Origin: Akkermansia muciniphila
GTDB taxonomy: Bacteria; Verrucomicrobiota; Verrucomicrobiia; Verrucomicrobiales; Akkermansiaceae
Direction of reading: 5' to 3'
Assembly: GCA_945890645.1 (NCBI GenBank)
Contig: CAMDCV010000009.1
Span: 45,240-109,239, forward strand
DNA length: 64,000 nt
Shown here: positions 34,856-43,066 of the stretch, piece by piece
Position numbering within the stretch: the first letter of the stretch is position 1
Layout of the letters: every line of letters starts with the position of its first letter
Notes under the pieces: generated by a model
The model's database searches: none
Told to the model about the DNA's origin: nothing
The model's input: the letters and a program-made list of their open reading frames with translations, nothing else
Program-made: the position numbers and the translations under genes

Positions 34856-37800
34856 ATGCCGCCCATGAGTTTCAGAAAATTCGCTCTCGCTTCTTCATAC
34901 CTGCGCTTCGCCTGTATCGGAGTTTTTTCCATCTTGTCCGCCTCTGCTCTCACCGACGAGCCGCCCGCTACAACCGAAGGAACCGCGAACCCTAATGCAG
35001 TCCCCTCGCTGGACGAAGAAAAGGCGATTCTCGCCAACATCAAAGCGCCCGAAGGCATGGTGACAAAACTTTTCGCCCGCGAGCCCGATGTCCAAGATCC
35101 GACGGCGATCACGTTCGACGAACAGAACCGCCTCTACATCGCAGAGACGCATCGCTTTGAACGCGGCGTCGAGGACAACCGTCGTAATCCATGGGTCGCG
35201 GACGACTATAAGCTCGAGTCCACCGCGGATCGTCTCGCGATGTACAAAAAATACGAAAAGCACAAACCGCTTTCCTATTTCACCAAGTATTCGGAAAAGA
35301 TCCGCGTGATCGAAGACCGAAACGGCGATGGCAAAGTCGACCACGCCACGATTTTCGCCGATGGCTTCAACGATCCACTCGATGGCACCGCCGCCGGCGT
35401 GATGGCGCTCGAGGGGAAAATTTACTTCGCGTGCATTCCTAACGTCTGGTTGTTAGAAGACACCGATGGCGATCTCAAAGCCGACAAACGCGAGTCACTC
35501 CAAGAAGGCTACGGCATTTCGGTCAGCCTCAGCGGACACGACTTGAATGGTTTCGCGCTCGGCCCTGATAACCGCATCTGGTTCACCATTGGCGACCGCG
35601 CCTACAACTTAAAAACCAAAGACGGCCGCCATCTTTACAATCAATACGAAGGCGCCGTTTTTCGCATGGAACGCGATGGCAGCGGACTGGAAGTCGTTCA
35701 CACGGGCTTGAGAAATCCGAAAGAGATCGCGTTTGACCGCTATGGCAATTTATTTTCCGTTGATAACGAAGCGGACATGCAAGACATGGCCCGCGTCGTC
35801 GATGTGGTCGAAGGTGCCCACTCCGGTTGGCAGCGGGGCCATCAGGCATTCCAAAAATTCACCAATCTCATCTATGGCACCAGACGCCACGACACCAACT
35901 GGATGAAAGAGCGGCATTGGGACATGGACAGCCCGCTGCGCCCGCGCGCCATTCTCGCCCCGGCTGGTTGGGTCAGCAAAGGCCCCTCGGGTCTTGCCTA
36001 CAACCCTGGTACGGGTCTCGCGGAAAAATGGGACAACCATTTCTTCGTCTGCGATTTTGTCGGCGCGAATAGTGCGGTGATTGGTTTCCGTATGGAGCCA
36101 AACGGCGCGGGCTTCAAGGTCGAGCGGAAGGAAAATTTCGTCTCGGGCATGCTCTGCACCGACATCGAGTTCGGCTACGACAGCAAGGCCTACGTCACGG
36201 ATTATGTCGGCAGCTGGCCGACGCATGGGTTCGGAAATATTTTCACCTTCGAAGATCCCAAGGAACTCGCAAGGCCAGAGACCAAGGAGGTGCGCACACT
36301 TTTCTCCCAGGGCATCTCGAAGATGACGCCCGAGCAGCTCGCGAAACTTCTTCGCCACCCCGACATGCGGGTGCGGCACCGTGCCCAACTCGCGCTTGCC
36401 GAGAACACCGCGAACCGCAGCATTCTTATCGCTGCCACCTCTGCCGAGGAAACACTCACCACTCGCCTCCACGGTGTTTGGGGGCTCGGGAATCTGGCGC
36501 GTTTGAAAAAGGATAGCGAGTCAGCCGCCGCACTTATGTTACTTTGCTCTGACTTTGATGCGAAAGTCCGCGGCCAAGCGGTGCAAGCCCTCGGCGACGC
36601 CCGATTCAAAGCAGGTCTCCACGCCGCCACCTTATTGCTCGCCGATACCAATGCGAGAACGCGCATGCTGGCCGCCATCGCCACCGGAAAACTCGGCACC
36701 AAAGAGCAAGTTCCGGCGCTGATGAAAGTGATCGCCGAAAACAACGACAAAGATGAGTATCTCCGCCATGGCGCGATCCAAGGCATGCTCTTGATCGGCG
36801 ATGCCGATGCCGTCTTCGCCTTCGCGAAAGACAAATCTCCCGCGGTGCGACGTGCGATCGTGCTCGCGTTTCGTCGCATGAAAGACGCACGCATCGGAAC
36901 CTTCCTCAATGATGCCGATCTCTCCATCGCCGTCGAGACCGTGCAAGCGATCAATGACAATTACATCGAAGGCGCACGCGAAGACCTCGCCGCCGCCCTG
37001 CCTCTTCTGGGCAAATCCACCTGGCCCGTCGATCTCCGCATCCTCAACTCCATGATTCGTGCGGGAGGCGATGCGAATGTGCGACGCCTGCTCGCCGTGG
37101 CCGCCAACCAATCTCTCTCCGAAGACGCCCGCACGGAAGCGCTGTGGCTGATTGGTCGATTCGACAAACATCCTCCCACCGATCCCACCACGGGCATGCA
37201 TCGCCCGCTCAAAGAAGAGCGCAAACTCAGCGAGGCCATCCGCAAAGAAATTCACGACGCTTTGCTTCCTCTGCTTTCGCAAGCCACCGGAAATCTTCTC
37301 GTCGAAGCCATGGGCCTCGCCGGAAAATACCAAGTGAAAATCCCGCAGGAAATTTTGATCCGTCAACTCACCGAATCCAAAAATCCGCTGCCACTCCGAC
37401 TCGCCGCATTGAAAGAAATTCAATCGGCGAAACCAGACAATTTCACGGAACTCCTGATCAAACTCGTTTCCGATCCCGATCCCAAAATGCGCGCGGAAGC
37501 ACTCAAAACGTTGGGCGCGACGAGCCCGAACAACGCGCTTGCGGTCGCCACGAAGATTCTCTCCACCGGAAAAAATTCCGACAAACAACTCGCGCTCGCC
37601 CTACTCGGCACACTCAACCATCCTGATGCCGAAGCCGCGTTACTGGATCTGATGAAGAACATCAATCAACAGCCTCTCGCCATTCATCTCGACATCATCG
37701 AAGCCTCGAAAAAGCGAGGCGGTGAAGCATTGAAAAAAGCCGTCGCTGCCTACGAAGCAAGTCTTCCCAAAGAGGATCCAAACGCAGCGTTTGTGATCAC

Positions 37801-38230
37801 ACTCGAAGGCGGCAACGCAGAAAACGGTCGCAACATCTTTTACAAAAGCGGTGCCGCCAACTGCGTCCAATGCCATAAGGTCGGGGGACGCGGAGGCGAA
37901 GCCGCACCGAGCCTTGATGGCTTGGGCGCGCGCCAAGATGCGAAATACATCTTGGAATCCATCGTCGCTCCCAGTGCCAAACTCACCCCCGGCTATTCTC
38001 CCATCGCCATCACCATGAACGACGGCTCCATCGTCGCAGGCATGCTGATGAAAGAAACCGAGACCGAAGTGATCGTCCGTAACATCGAAACCAAACAGGA
38101 AACCGTCTGTAAAAAATCTGAAATCAAAACGCAACCACCCGCCATGTCCACCATGCCGCCGATGGGATTGATCCTAAGCAAATCCGACATCCGCGACCTC
38201 GTTGCCTTCCTTGAATCGTTGAAAAAATGA
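34856..38230 (+). CDS. PVC-type secreted dehydrogenase-HEAT-cytochrome c protein
   Basis: The start at 34856 (MPPMSFRK) opens a signal peptide cleaved near SASALTDEP. The protein has about 1124 residues in three parts. An N-terminal six-bladed propeller resembles membrane-bound glucose/sorbosone dehydrogenases (NRLYIAETHRFERGV, VIEDRNGDGKVDHATIFADGFNDPLDG, FDRYGNLFSVDNEAD). A long stretch of HEAT-like helical repeats follows (HPDMRVRHRAQLALAE, VRRAIVLAFRRMKDARI). The C-terminal domain has one heme site, CVQCH near residue 1003, and a distal Met-type ligand region (MSTMPPMGL). This is the Pirellula/Verrucomicrobium family with TIGR02604 and TIGR02603 domains. It probably oxidises a sugar or glycan in the periplasm. 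The second copy is at 59293. Confidence 0.93.
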   Translation: MPPMSFRKFALASSYLRFACIGVFSILSASALTDEPPATTEGTANPNAVPSLDEEKAILANIKAPEGMVTKLFAREPDVQDPTAITFDEQNRLYIAETHRFERGVEDNRRNPWVADDYKLESTADRLAMYKKYEKHKPLSYFTKYSEKIRVIEDRNGDGKVDHATIFADGFNDPLDGTAAGVMALEGKIYFACIPNVWLLEDTDGDLKADKRESLQEGYGISVSLSGHDLNGFALGPDNRIWFTIGDRAYNLKTKDGRHLYNQYEGAVFRMERDGSGLEVVHTGLRNPKEIAFDRYGNLFSVDNEADMQDMARVVDVVEGAHSGWQRGHQAFQKFTNLIYGTRRHDTNWMKERHWDMDSPLRPRAILAPAGWVSKGPSGLAYNPGTGLAEKWDNHFFVCDFVGANSAVIGFRMEPNGAGFKVERKENFVSGMLCTDIEFGYDSKAYVTDYVGSWPTHGFGNIFTFEDPKELARPETKEVRTLFSQGISKMTPEQLAKLLRHPDMRVRHRAQLALAENTANRSILIAATSAEETLTTRLHGVWGLGNLARLKKDSESAAALMLLCSDFDAKVRGQAVQALGDARFKAGLHAATLLLADTNARTRMLAAIATGKLGTKEQVPALMKVIAENNDKDEYLRHGAIQGMLLIGDADAVFAFAKDKSPAVRRAIVLAFRRMKDARIGTFLNDADLSIAVETVQAINDNYIEGAREDLAAALPLLGKSTWPVDLRILNSMIRAGGDANVRRLLAVAANQSLSEDARTEALWLIGRFDKHPPTDPTTGMHRPLKEERKLSEAIRKEIHDALLPLLSQATGNLLVEAMGLAGKYQVKIPQEILIRQLTESKNPLPLRLAALKEIQSAKPDNFTELLIKLVSDPDPKMRAEALKTLGATSPNNALAVATKILSTGKNSDKQLALALLGTLNHPDAEAALLDLMKNINQQPLAIHLDIIEASKKRGGEALKKAVAAYEASLPKEDPNAAFVITLEGGNAENGRNIFYKSGAANCVQCHKVGGRGGEAAPSLDGLGARQDAKYILESIVAPSAKLTPGYSPIAITMNDGSIVAGMLMKETETEVIVRNIETKQETVCKKSEIKTQPPAMSTMPPMGLILSKSDIRDLVAFLESLKK

Positions 38231-38272
38231 TCGGTGGGGCAAGAGGAAAATTTTGTTTTTCTGCGCAGCTCT

Positions 38273-39025
38273 TCAAGGGCACGCTCCCTCAGGCAGGAAG
38301 CGGGCCTTGAGCGGCGAGTTCCCGCGGCGCCAGACGCGATGCACCATCCAGCCGGTGGCGAGAAGCGGGGCGCAGAGATTGATTCCAGGAATGACGAAGA
38401 GAAGTGACAGGGTCAAACCACCGCGCATCATCCCTTTGCGATGGGCGCGATAGAGATCCTTGGCTTCCGCCAACGAAACATGGCGCACGGCCACCACTTG
38501 AAAATATTCACGCGAGAGCAGGAAGGAATTGAGCATCATGTACACCAACACATTGATCACAGGAATGAAATAGAACGGCAGCGCCAGCAGGTTCCAGCCG
38601 ATGCCGCGCATCAAGACACGCAGCGAGGAATGCATCTGCTCGCCGAAGGGAACCTTGCGCGGGATGGGCGCCGATGGGTAGTAGCGACGTTCGATCCGAT
38701 CCGCCAGCGGCTCAAGAAACATTCCGGTCATGGCGGTGACGATGAGGGGGAAGGTGAACCATCCGACCACCAGCACGAGAATCGACCCCACTCCGCCGAG
38801 CATCCATTCGTCCACCCGAGTACTGGCCAGCCATCCCTGGTGCAGCCAGTCAAGCCTGTGGATCAGCCACCAAGCCAGACAGGCGAACCCCGTGAAAATC
38901 AGCAAGGTCCCCAAGAGACCCGCGAGGAGGACCAACCAAGCAAAGGGTTCGCGCAGCACTCCGAACGCGAGCCTCAAATCACTCAGCTCGCGTTTCACGG
39001 TTTCGGTTGTGGGTGGAAGTGGCAT
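38273..39025 (-). CDS. EI24/CysZ-like integral membrane protein
   Basis: The real start is the ATG at 39025 (MPLPPTTETVKREL); the frame upstream of it is open but resembles no protein. The 250-residue product has four to six membrane helices (LVLLAGLLGTLLIFTGFACLAWWL, VGSILVLVVGWFTFPLIV, LLALPFYFIPVINVLVYMML). The EI24 signature runs from MTGMFLEPLADRIERRYYP to LNSFLLSREYF and the VSLAEAKDLYRAHR loop, followed by LSLLFVIPGINLCAPLLATGWMVHR. The family includes the sulfate transporter CysZ; here no sulfur genes are close, so the substrate is not given. The stop is 42 bp from the convergent cytochrome stop. Confidence 0.9.
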   Translation of the reverse strand: MPLPPTTETVKRELSDLRLAFGVLREPFAWLVLLAGLLGTLLIFTGFACLAWWLIHRLDWLHQGWLASTRVDEWMLGGVGSILVLVVGWFTFPLIVTAMTGMFLEPLADRIERRYYPSAPIPRKVPFGEQMHSSLRVLMRGIGWNLLALPFYFIPVINVLVYMMLNSFLLSREYFQVVAVRHVSLAEAKDLYRAHRKGMMRGGLTLSLLFVIPGINLCAPLLATGWMVHRVWRRGNSPLKARFLPEGACP

Positions 39026-39204
39026 GATGTGTTGGATCCGGGATCGAGTCGGGTGATTTTTTTCGATGATGCAGACTATCGCTGCAATATCAACCGAAGT
39101 TTGAAGAGACTGGCTTTTTTGTGGAGGTTCATTCACAAAATGCTTAATGCCGTGCCATTCGTAAAGCCTCATTTTTCGCTCAGTATCTTGGATGTTAAGG
39201 TTAT
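39026..39204. other. Gene-free left shoulder of the island region
   Basis: The 730 bp from 39026 to 39758 hold no convincing gene. This first part shows nothing I can name. The rest carries the hairpin array at 39205-39480, a short degenerate repeat at 39616-39655, a run of 11 G at 39675-39685 and a terminator at 39736-39754. Confidence 0.5.
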
Positions 39205-39480
39205 GCCTTCTATCCCAAAGGGATTGCGCATCACAGCCCAGGGTTGCCGCGCGCAGCGGGCTACCGTGGGTCATGGCATGGTTAATATTTGCATCTACCA
39301 CAATGTGGTTGCGTATAGGGTGACATACGTAATCCCAACGATACCCTATTTTGCTTATCACCCGAAATGGCAAATCATCCGATACGCAACCCACTTCGGG
39401 GTTGGGGAATTTTTGGGGGAAACGGATTCCCCAGGGTAGCCTCACCGATGGCGCGACATTCCCGGGCTTTGTTACGCAAC
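39205..39480. repeat. Hairpin repeat array, REP-like (copy 1)
   Basis: This stretch is made of short inverted-repeat modules: TCCCAAAGGGA, CAGCCCAGGGTTGCCGCG with GCAGCGGGCTACC, CAACCCACTTCGGGGTTGGGG and a distal CCCCAGGGTAGC. The same kinds of modules occur in copy 2 at 43070-43345. There is no open reading frame. Such dispersed hairpins are known in PVC genomes. They may be non-autonomous mobile elements. Confidence 0.7.
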
Positions 39481-39615
39481 ACTGTTGGAGTTGACAGTGA
39501 CATGATTCATTCAGACTCGCGTTGATGAGCACATCGCCTCTCCTCGGCCAGTGATTTGATGAGTTGTGAAAAGGGATTGGAGAGTCCGTTCTGCTTATTG
39601 CTGCACTTCATCCCT

Positions 39616-39655
39616 CTTTGCGATTCTCTCTGCGACCTTTGCGCTTTTGCGTTTC
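39616..39655. repeat. Degenerate TTTGCG-type short tandem repeat
   Basis: The bases show TTTGCG or CTGCG cores about every 10 bp (CTTTGCGATT, CTCTGCGACC, TTTGCGCTT, TTGCGTTT). The pattern resembles the dispersed GCAAAG-type repeat found in many bacterial genomes. No function is assigned. Confidence 0.5.
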
Positions 39656-39735
39656 GTTAGATCGTGGAATCGGCGGGGGGGGGGGTGAAAAAAGGGTTTT
39701 TTGCTTCCTGAATTTTTATGACAGGGGGTGTGAAA

Positions 39736-39754
39736 AAGGGATTAAAAATCCCTT
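39736..39754 (-). terminator. Rho-independent terminator after the pepP remnant
   Basis: On the minus strand, AAGGGATT-TTT-AATCCCTT forms an 8-bp stem with a 3-base loop and is followed by TTTC. It lies 5 bp after the remnant stop at 39759. It is the natural terminator position for pepP, and no comparable hairpin follows the intact pepP at 43642. Confidence 0.7.
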
Positions 39755-39758
39755 CTCC

Positions 39759-39923
39759 TTATTGATTCATCAATGCTTCAATCTCATCCACTTCGATGGG
39801 GATCTTGCTCATTAAATCAAAGTTGCTCTTTTTACCGATGACGAAATCGTTTTCGATGCGAATGCCCATGTTTTCTTCGCGGATGTAAATGCCGGGCTCG
39901 ATGGTGAAGACCATGCCTTCGCC
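39759..39923 (-). pseudogene. pepP: Orphan 3' end of pepP (C-terminal 54 codons)
   Basis: Bases 39765-39923 align without gaps to 43648-43806, the 3' end of the intact pepP, with about 144 of 159 positions identical and mostly silent changes. The encoded peptide GEGMVFTIEPGIYIREENMG to EVDEIEALMNQ ends in its own TAA. No start or N-terminal part exists. The fragment stops abruptly at GCC (39923), where a different gene remnant begins on the other strand. It marks one boundary of the island. Confidence 0.9.
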
Positions 39924-40097
39924 CTAGCCAAAGCCCACGAACAACTCGACCGCGCCGTGGACCGCTGCTACTGCAAAGACCCCTTCCTACACGACCGCCA
40001 ACGTGTAGAACACCTCTTCGCCCTCTACGAACAACTCACCGCCCCACTGGCGGTGGAGAAGAAGGGCAAACGTGCGCACAAAGCCGCGCAGCAGTAA
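39921..40097 (+). pseudogene. C-terminal remnant of a DNA methyltransferase (MmeI-like)
   Basis: In frame from the pepP junction, 58 codons read ALAKAHEQLDRAVDRCYCKD, then RVEHLFALYEQL and a Lys/Ala-rich end before TAA. The pattern LD.AVD..Y...F....RV..LF.LYE.LT is typical of the C-terminus of class I SAM-dependent DNA methyltransferases of the type IIL restriction family. There is no start and no catalytic domain, so the rest of the gene has been lost. It suggests that the island once carried a restriction-modification gene. Confidence 0.7.
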
Positions 40098-40117
40098 AAA
40101 ATTCCGAAACCGGCATT

Positions 40118-40170
40118 TTGTGGTTGCGGAAATACCACGCGGGACTATTGTGGTTGCGAACCAACCACGA
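40118..40170. promoter_or_regulatory. Double operator at the start of the XRE gene
   Basis: TTGTGGTTGCG occurs at 40118-40128 and again at 40148-40158, 30 bp apart. Each copy is followed by a CCAC-containing inverted partner. The second forms the palindrome GTGGTT-n7-AACCAC at 40150-40168, ending five bases before the ATG. This position fits autorepression by the XRE protein. Confidence 0.65.
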
Positions 40171-40172
40171 AT

Positions 40173-40544
40173 ATGAATACACACAAATTTGGCGAATACG
40201 CAAAAGACCGTCGCATCGCAGTGGGCATGACCCTGCGAAGTTTCTGTAGGGAAATTGAAATGGACCCAAGTAATTGGAGTAAAATTGAGCGCGGCGTGCT
40301 CGCCCCGCCAGACGATGCGGACTTGCTAGCAAGAATCTCGGGACTCTTGGGACTCAACGCAACCGAGCAGCAGGAATTCGCAGACCTCGCCGCTATTGCA
40401 CGCGGTCAGCTTCCGCCTGATCTTAAAGACGAAGAGATACTCGCGAAAATGCCCGCTTTTTTTCGAGCCATTCGTGGACAGGAATACACTGCGGAGGATT
40501 TTGAAAAACTCATGGAAGGGGTCAAGAAGCTCCATCAACCTTGA
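40173..40544 (+). CDS. XRE-family HTH regulator (antitoxin-like)
   Basis: The 123-residue protein has an N-terminal helix-turn-helix (GMTLRSFCREIEMDPSNWSKIERGVLAPP) and a C-terminal helical domain (ILAKMPAFFRAIRGQEYTAEDFEKL). It is placed 11 bp upstream of an ImmA/IrrE-type protease gene, a common antitoxin-toxin or phage-regulator pairing in which the protease inactivates the regulator. The double operator at 40118-40170 sits over its start and likely gives autoregulation. It is the first complete gene of the island. Confidence 0.88.
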   Translation: MNTHKFGEYAKDRRIAVGMTLRSFCREIEMDPSNWSKIERGVLAPPDDADLLARISGLLGLNATEQQEFADLAAIARGQLPPDLKDEEILAKMPAFFRAIRGQEYTAEDFEKLMEGVKKLHQP

Positions 40545-40555
40545 ATTAAAAAAAC

Positions 40556-41173
40556 ATGACTAACACCGAAATCTGGAAAATCGCGGAAGAGCTTCGCAAT
40601 ACTTACGAAACGCTGAAGGTGGAAAAACTTCCCTTAGATTTGATTTCGTTTGTGGAACTTGATCTACGCATGGACTTGATTCCTTACGACGGGTTGAAAA
40701 AAGAATTCGGTGCCGATGCTGCGATACTAGCAGACTTCTCCGGTCTCTACATTGACGGCGATATCTTCGACAGGATTGATGTGATCCGTGGACCACAACT
40801 GAACCGGTTGCGATTTTCTATCGCGCACGAACTGGGTCATCTGTTTCTTCATCGGCAGTCATTTGAAGCTGCGTCCATATCTAGCTCCGATCATTTGCTT
40901 GACTGGTTGAACGAACATCAGGGACGAAAATACGATTTCGAACGTGAAGCAAATGAATTTGCGGGCCGGCTACTCGTGCCTGTGACAGTTCTCAAAGATT
41001 ACTTTGACCGTATGCTTCCAGCGATGGATGCGAAATATGGGCGACACTCATGGGTTACAAATGCGGAAATAAGGAGTTCCACAGCGGAGTTGATTGCGCC
41101 GCGTTTTGGTGTGCATCCTATAGCCATTGAAACTCGCTTTGATCGTGAACGAATCTGGCCATCGCCTTTCTGA
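40556..41173 (+). CDS. ImmA/IrrE-family metallopeptidase
   Basis: The 205-residue protein carries the zinc motif HELGH in RFSIAHELGHLFLHRQ (about residue 93) and a downstream EREANEFAGRLLVP motif that supplies the third ligand. Both are typical of ImmA/IrrE (COG2856). In ICEBs1, ImmA cleaves the repressor ImmR; in Deinococcus, IrrE cleaves the repressor DdrO. Here the target is likely the adjacent XRE protein. The stop at 41171 is 9 bp before the DUF5131 ATG, so the three genes form one operon. Confidence 0.93.
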   Translation: MTNTEIWKIAEELRNTYETLKVEKLPLDLISFVELDLRMDLIPYDGLKKEFGADAAILADFSGLYIDGDIFDRIDVIRGPQLNRLRFSIAHELGHLFLHRQSFEAASISSSDHLLDWLNEHQGRKYDFEREANEFAGRLLVPVTVLKDYFDRMLPAMDAKYGRHSWVTNAEIRSSTAELIAPRFGVHPIAIETRFDRERIWPSPF

Positions 41174-41182
41174 TTGAATCTC

Positions 41183-41917
41183 ATGGCCACTAGCTCAATC
41201 GAATGGACGGAACTCACTTGGAACCCCACCACGGGCTGCGACAAGATTTCCGCAGGTTGCAAGTTCTGCTACGCGGAGATTATGTCTCGTCGTTTGCAGG
41301 CGATGGGCGTGGATAAATACAAAGAGGGCTTCAAGATTCGCGAACATGAGGCAGCCTTGGCGATTCCTTTCACGTGGCGGAAACCTGCCATGGTCTTCGT
41401 GAATTCCATGAGCGATTTGTTTCACAAGGACGTATCGCTGGACTTCATCCGCAGGGTGTTCGATGTCATGAACGCAAACCCGCATCTCATTTTTCAAGTG
41501 CTCACCAAACGTTCCGAGCGCCTTGCGGAATTACGCAAAGAACTGACATGGGGACAAAACATTTGGATGGGCGTCAGCGTGGAAGACGAGCGAGTGAAGC
41601 ACCGGATCAAAGATCTCCGAAAAGTTCCCGCAGCCGTGCGTTTCCTCTCCTGCGAGCCATTGATTGGTCCGTTGAATCGAATGAACCTCAAAGGAATCGA
41701 TTGGGTCATCGTCGGCGGGGAAAGCGGCGCAAGTCCACGCCCCATGAATCCCGAATGGGCCATCTCCATCCGCGATCAGTGCGAAAAACACGACGTGGCT
41801 TTCTTCTTCAAACAATGGGGCGGCAGAAACAAAAAAGCCGCTGGTCGCGAACTCGAAGGAGAATTCTACGACACCTTCCCCACGCCGAAGAAACGGCGCT
41901 TGGCTTCAGCTGGCTAA
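41183..41917 (+). CDS. DUF5131 (phage Gp37/Gp68) protein
   Basis: I use the ATG at 41183 (MATSSIEW). The 244-residue protein has the family start IEWTELTWNPTTGC and a cysteine cluster CDKISAGCKFCYAE near residue 20, similar to radical-SAM iron-sulfur motifs. It also has VLTKRSERL and FLSCEPLIGP. In other genomes it is frequently paired with a three-Cys-motif partner gene, tcmP, and found in phages and defence islands. No tcmP is present here. The reaction is unknown. Its 3' end (41801-41933) is duplicated at 42844-42976. Confidence 0.92.
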   Translation: MATSSIEWTELTWNPTTGCDKISAGCKFCYAEIMSRRLQAMGVDKYKEGFKIREHEAALAIPFTWRKPAMVFVNSMSDLFHKDVSLDFIRRVFDVMNANPHLIFQVLTKRSERLAELRKELTWGQNIWMGVSVEDERVKHRIKDLRKVPAAVRFLSCEPLIGPLNRMNLKGIDWVIVGGESGASPRPMNPEWAISIRDQCEKHDVAFFFKQWGGRNKKAAGRELEGEFYDTFPTPKKRRLASAG

Positions 41918-41939
41918 CTCAAGAGATCGCATCTTCATT

Positions 41940-42737
41940 TCAGCGTGCATCCCACGTGAGCTTTGAATAAGTAGGTATTCTACGATTGGGTTTCGCTTTG
42001 GCCTCAGCACACTTTGTTGCCACCAAGGCGGCGTTAGCACCAAGCCATACCTTAAGGGCAGCACACCCGTCCGCCTCGTTAGGGACATCAAATGGTGCCA
42101 CGTCTAACGTGATCGCCAAATCTTCTTGCAGCCATTCAAGTATTTTCTGATTAGCCAACGAACGTGCCGTAATTTCAATATCGGGTATTCCTTCAGCCAC
42201 CATACGTTTCGCGATGGAAGCGTCGTCCAATCTCTCTTTCTGCAAATTCAACAAACGCGGGTCCAGCACATCAATAAAAAAGCCAGTCGCGAAGTCGACT
42301 GCCCACTTTTTCTTTTTAGGGTCGGTCTGTGCGGCTACAATGCGTAGTAAAGCATCCACCTTCTCATTATCGCTAACATCCATGACTTCACGAATCACTA
42401 GGTGTAGGTTGTTTGTTACGTCACGTATAATTTCCTTAGGCGTGTCTTCGGGAGCATCTAGCACGATTTCACATAATGCATCAATATTTGTCGCGATCTT
42501 TGCCCCAGGCCAATTGGCTTTTAGCCCTACATTGTAACGCCTGTCTGCATAATAATTGTGCTTAGCGGGTAAATCGGAAACCGAATTGCAGGCGAGAACA
42601 TCACCCACTGTGTAAGCCGCGATGGTCTTATCCGGTGCTGGTTGCGTAGGTATAATCGCAGGGAGTGGTCTGCTCTCAGCAAGCGCCGTAGCAGCCAGCG
42701 TCACGAGTAGAATCATAGAATATAATGAGGATTTCAT
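41940..42737 (-). CDS. Secreted orphan protein between the duplicated DUF5131 ends
   Basis: The 265-residue protein has a signal peptide (MILLVTLAATALAES). The rest contains TIAAYTVGDVLACNSVSDLP, a charged helical middle (KVDALLRIVAAQTDPKKKK) and a tail CAALKVWLGANAALVATKC. I recognise no family. It lies exactly between the two copies of the DUF5131 3' end, in the opposite direction to DUF5131. It is most likely cargo inserted after that gene. A tandem heptamer repeat sits just upstream of its start (42754-42781). Confidence 0.65.
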   Translation of the reverse strand: MKSSLYSMILLVTLAATALAESRPLPAIIPTQPAPDKTIAAYTVGDVLACNSVSDLPAKHNYYADRRYNVGLKANWPGAKIATNIDALCEIVLDAPEDTPKEIIRDVTNNLHLVIREVMDVSDNEKVDALLRIVAAQTDPKKKKWAVDFATGFFIDVLDPRLLNLQKERLDDASIAKRMVAEGIPDIEITARSLANQKILEWLQEDLAITLDVAPFDVPNEADGCAALKVWLGANAALVATKCAEAKAKPNRRIPTYSKLTWDAR

Positions 42738-42753
42738 CTTTGTACTTTCGTAT

Positions 42754-42781
42754 AATTGTTAATTGTTAATTGTTAATTGTT
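42754..42781. repeat. Tandem heptamer repeat (four AATTGTT units)
   Basis: AATTGTT is repeated four times without interruption, 17 bp upstream of the secreted orphan start at 42737. The repeats are very AT-rich, and the copy number may vary by slippage. It could modulate the promoter of the orphan gene. Confidence 0.75.
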
Positions 42782-42843
42782 ATAAGAATGCTAATTGTAG
42801 AGTGTAGGAATTTCCAGAACATTCAGATTTTTAGGAACTCCCA

Positions 42844-42976
42844 TTCTTCTTCAAACAATGGTGCGGCAGAAACAAAAAAGCCGCTGCTCGCGAACTCGAA
42901 GGAGAATTCTACGACACCTTCCCCACTCAGAAGAGACGGCGCTTGGCTTCAGGTGGCTAACTCAAGAGATCGCATC
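42844..42976 (+). pseudogene. Duplicated 3' end of the DUF5131 gene
   Basis: These 133 bases align gap-free to 41801-41933 with about six differences. They include the coding tail (frame ends at TAA 42958-42960) and 16 bases after the stop. There is no N-terminal part, so it is a non-functional second copy. It marks the right end of the inserted orphan segment. Confidence 0.92.
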
Positions 42977-43066
42977 GTCGGGCATGTCATCTGCGGGTTG
43001 GTCTTCGAGGTATTCCAACTCTTCTGGCCATTCGCCGATCATGGCGAGAACAGAAGAGGAATTCAC

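Noticed and set aside
36632..37588. 318-codon open frame on the minus strand inside the first PVC cytochrome
   Set aside because: It is antisense to a clear HEAT-repeat protein with intact motifs; the frame is a by-product of GC-biased codons.
38441..39439. 332-codon plus-strand frame across the EI24 gene and the hairpin array
   Set aside because: It runs through the antisense of a membrane protein and through non-coding repeats, and its sequence is His/Gln/Arg-rich without any domain.
39026..39532. N-terminal extension of the EI24 gene up to 39532
   Set aside because: The extra 169 codons pass through the repeat array and do not resemble a protein; the ATG at 39025 fits the family length.
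39675..39685. Run of 11 G as a regulatory switch
   Set aside because: It lies far from any start codon in a gene-free stretch; it could be a sequencing or slippage feature and there is no gene to regulate.
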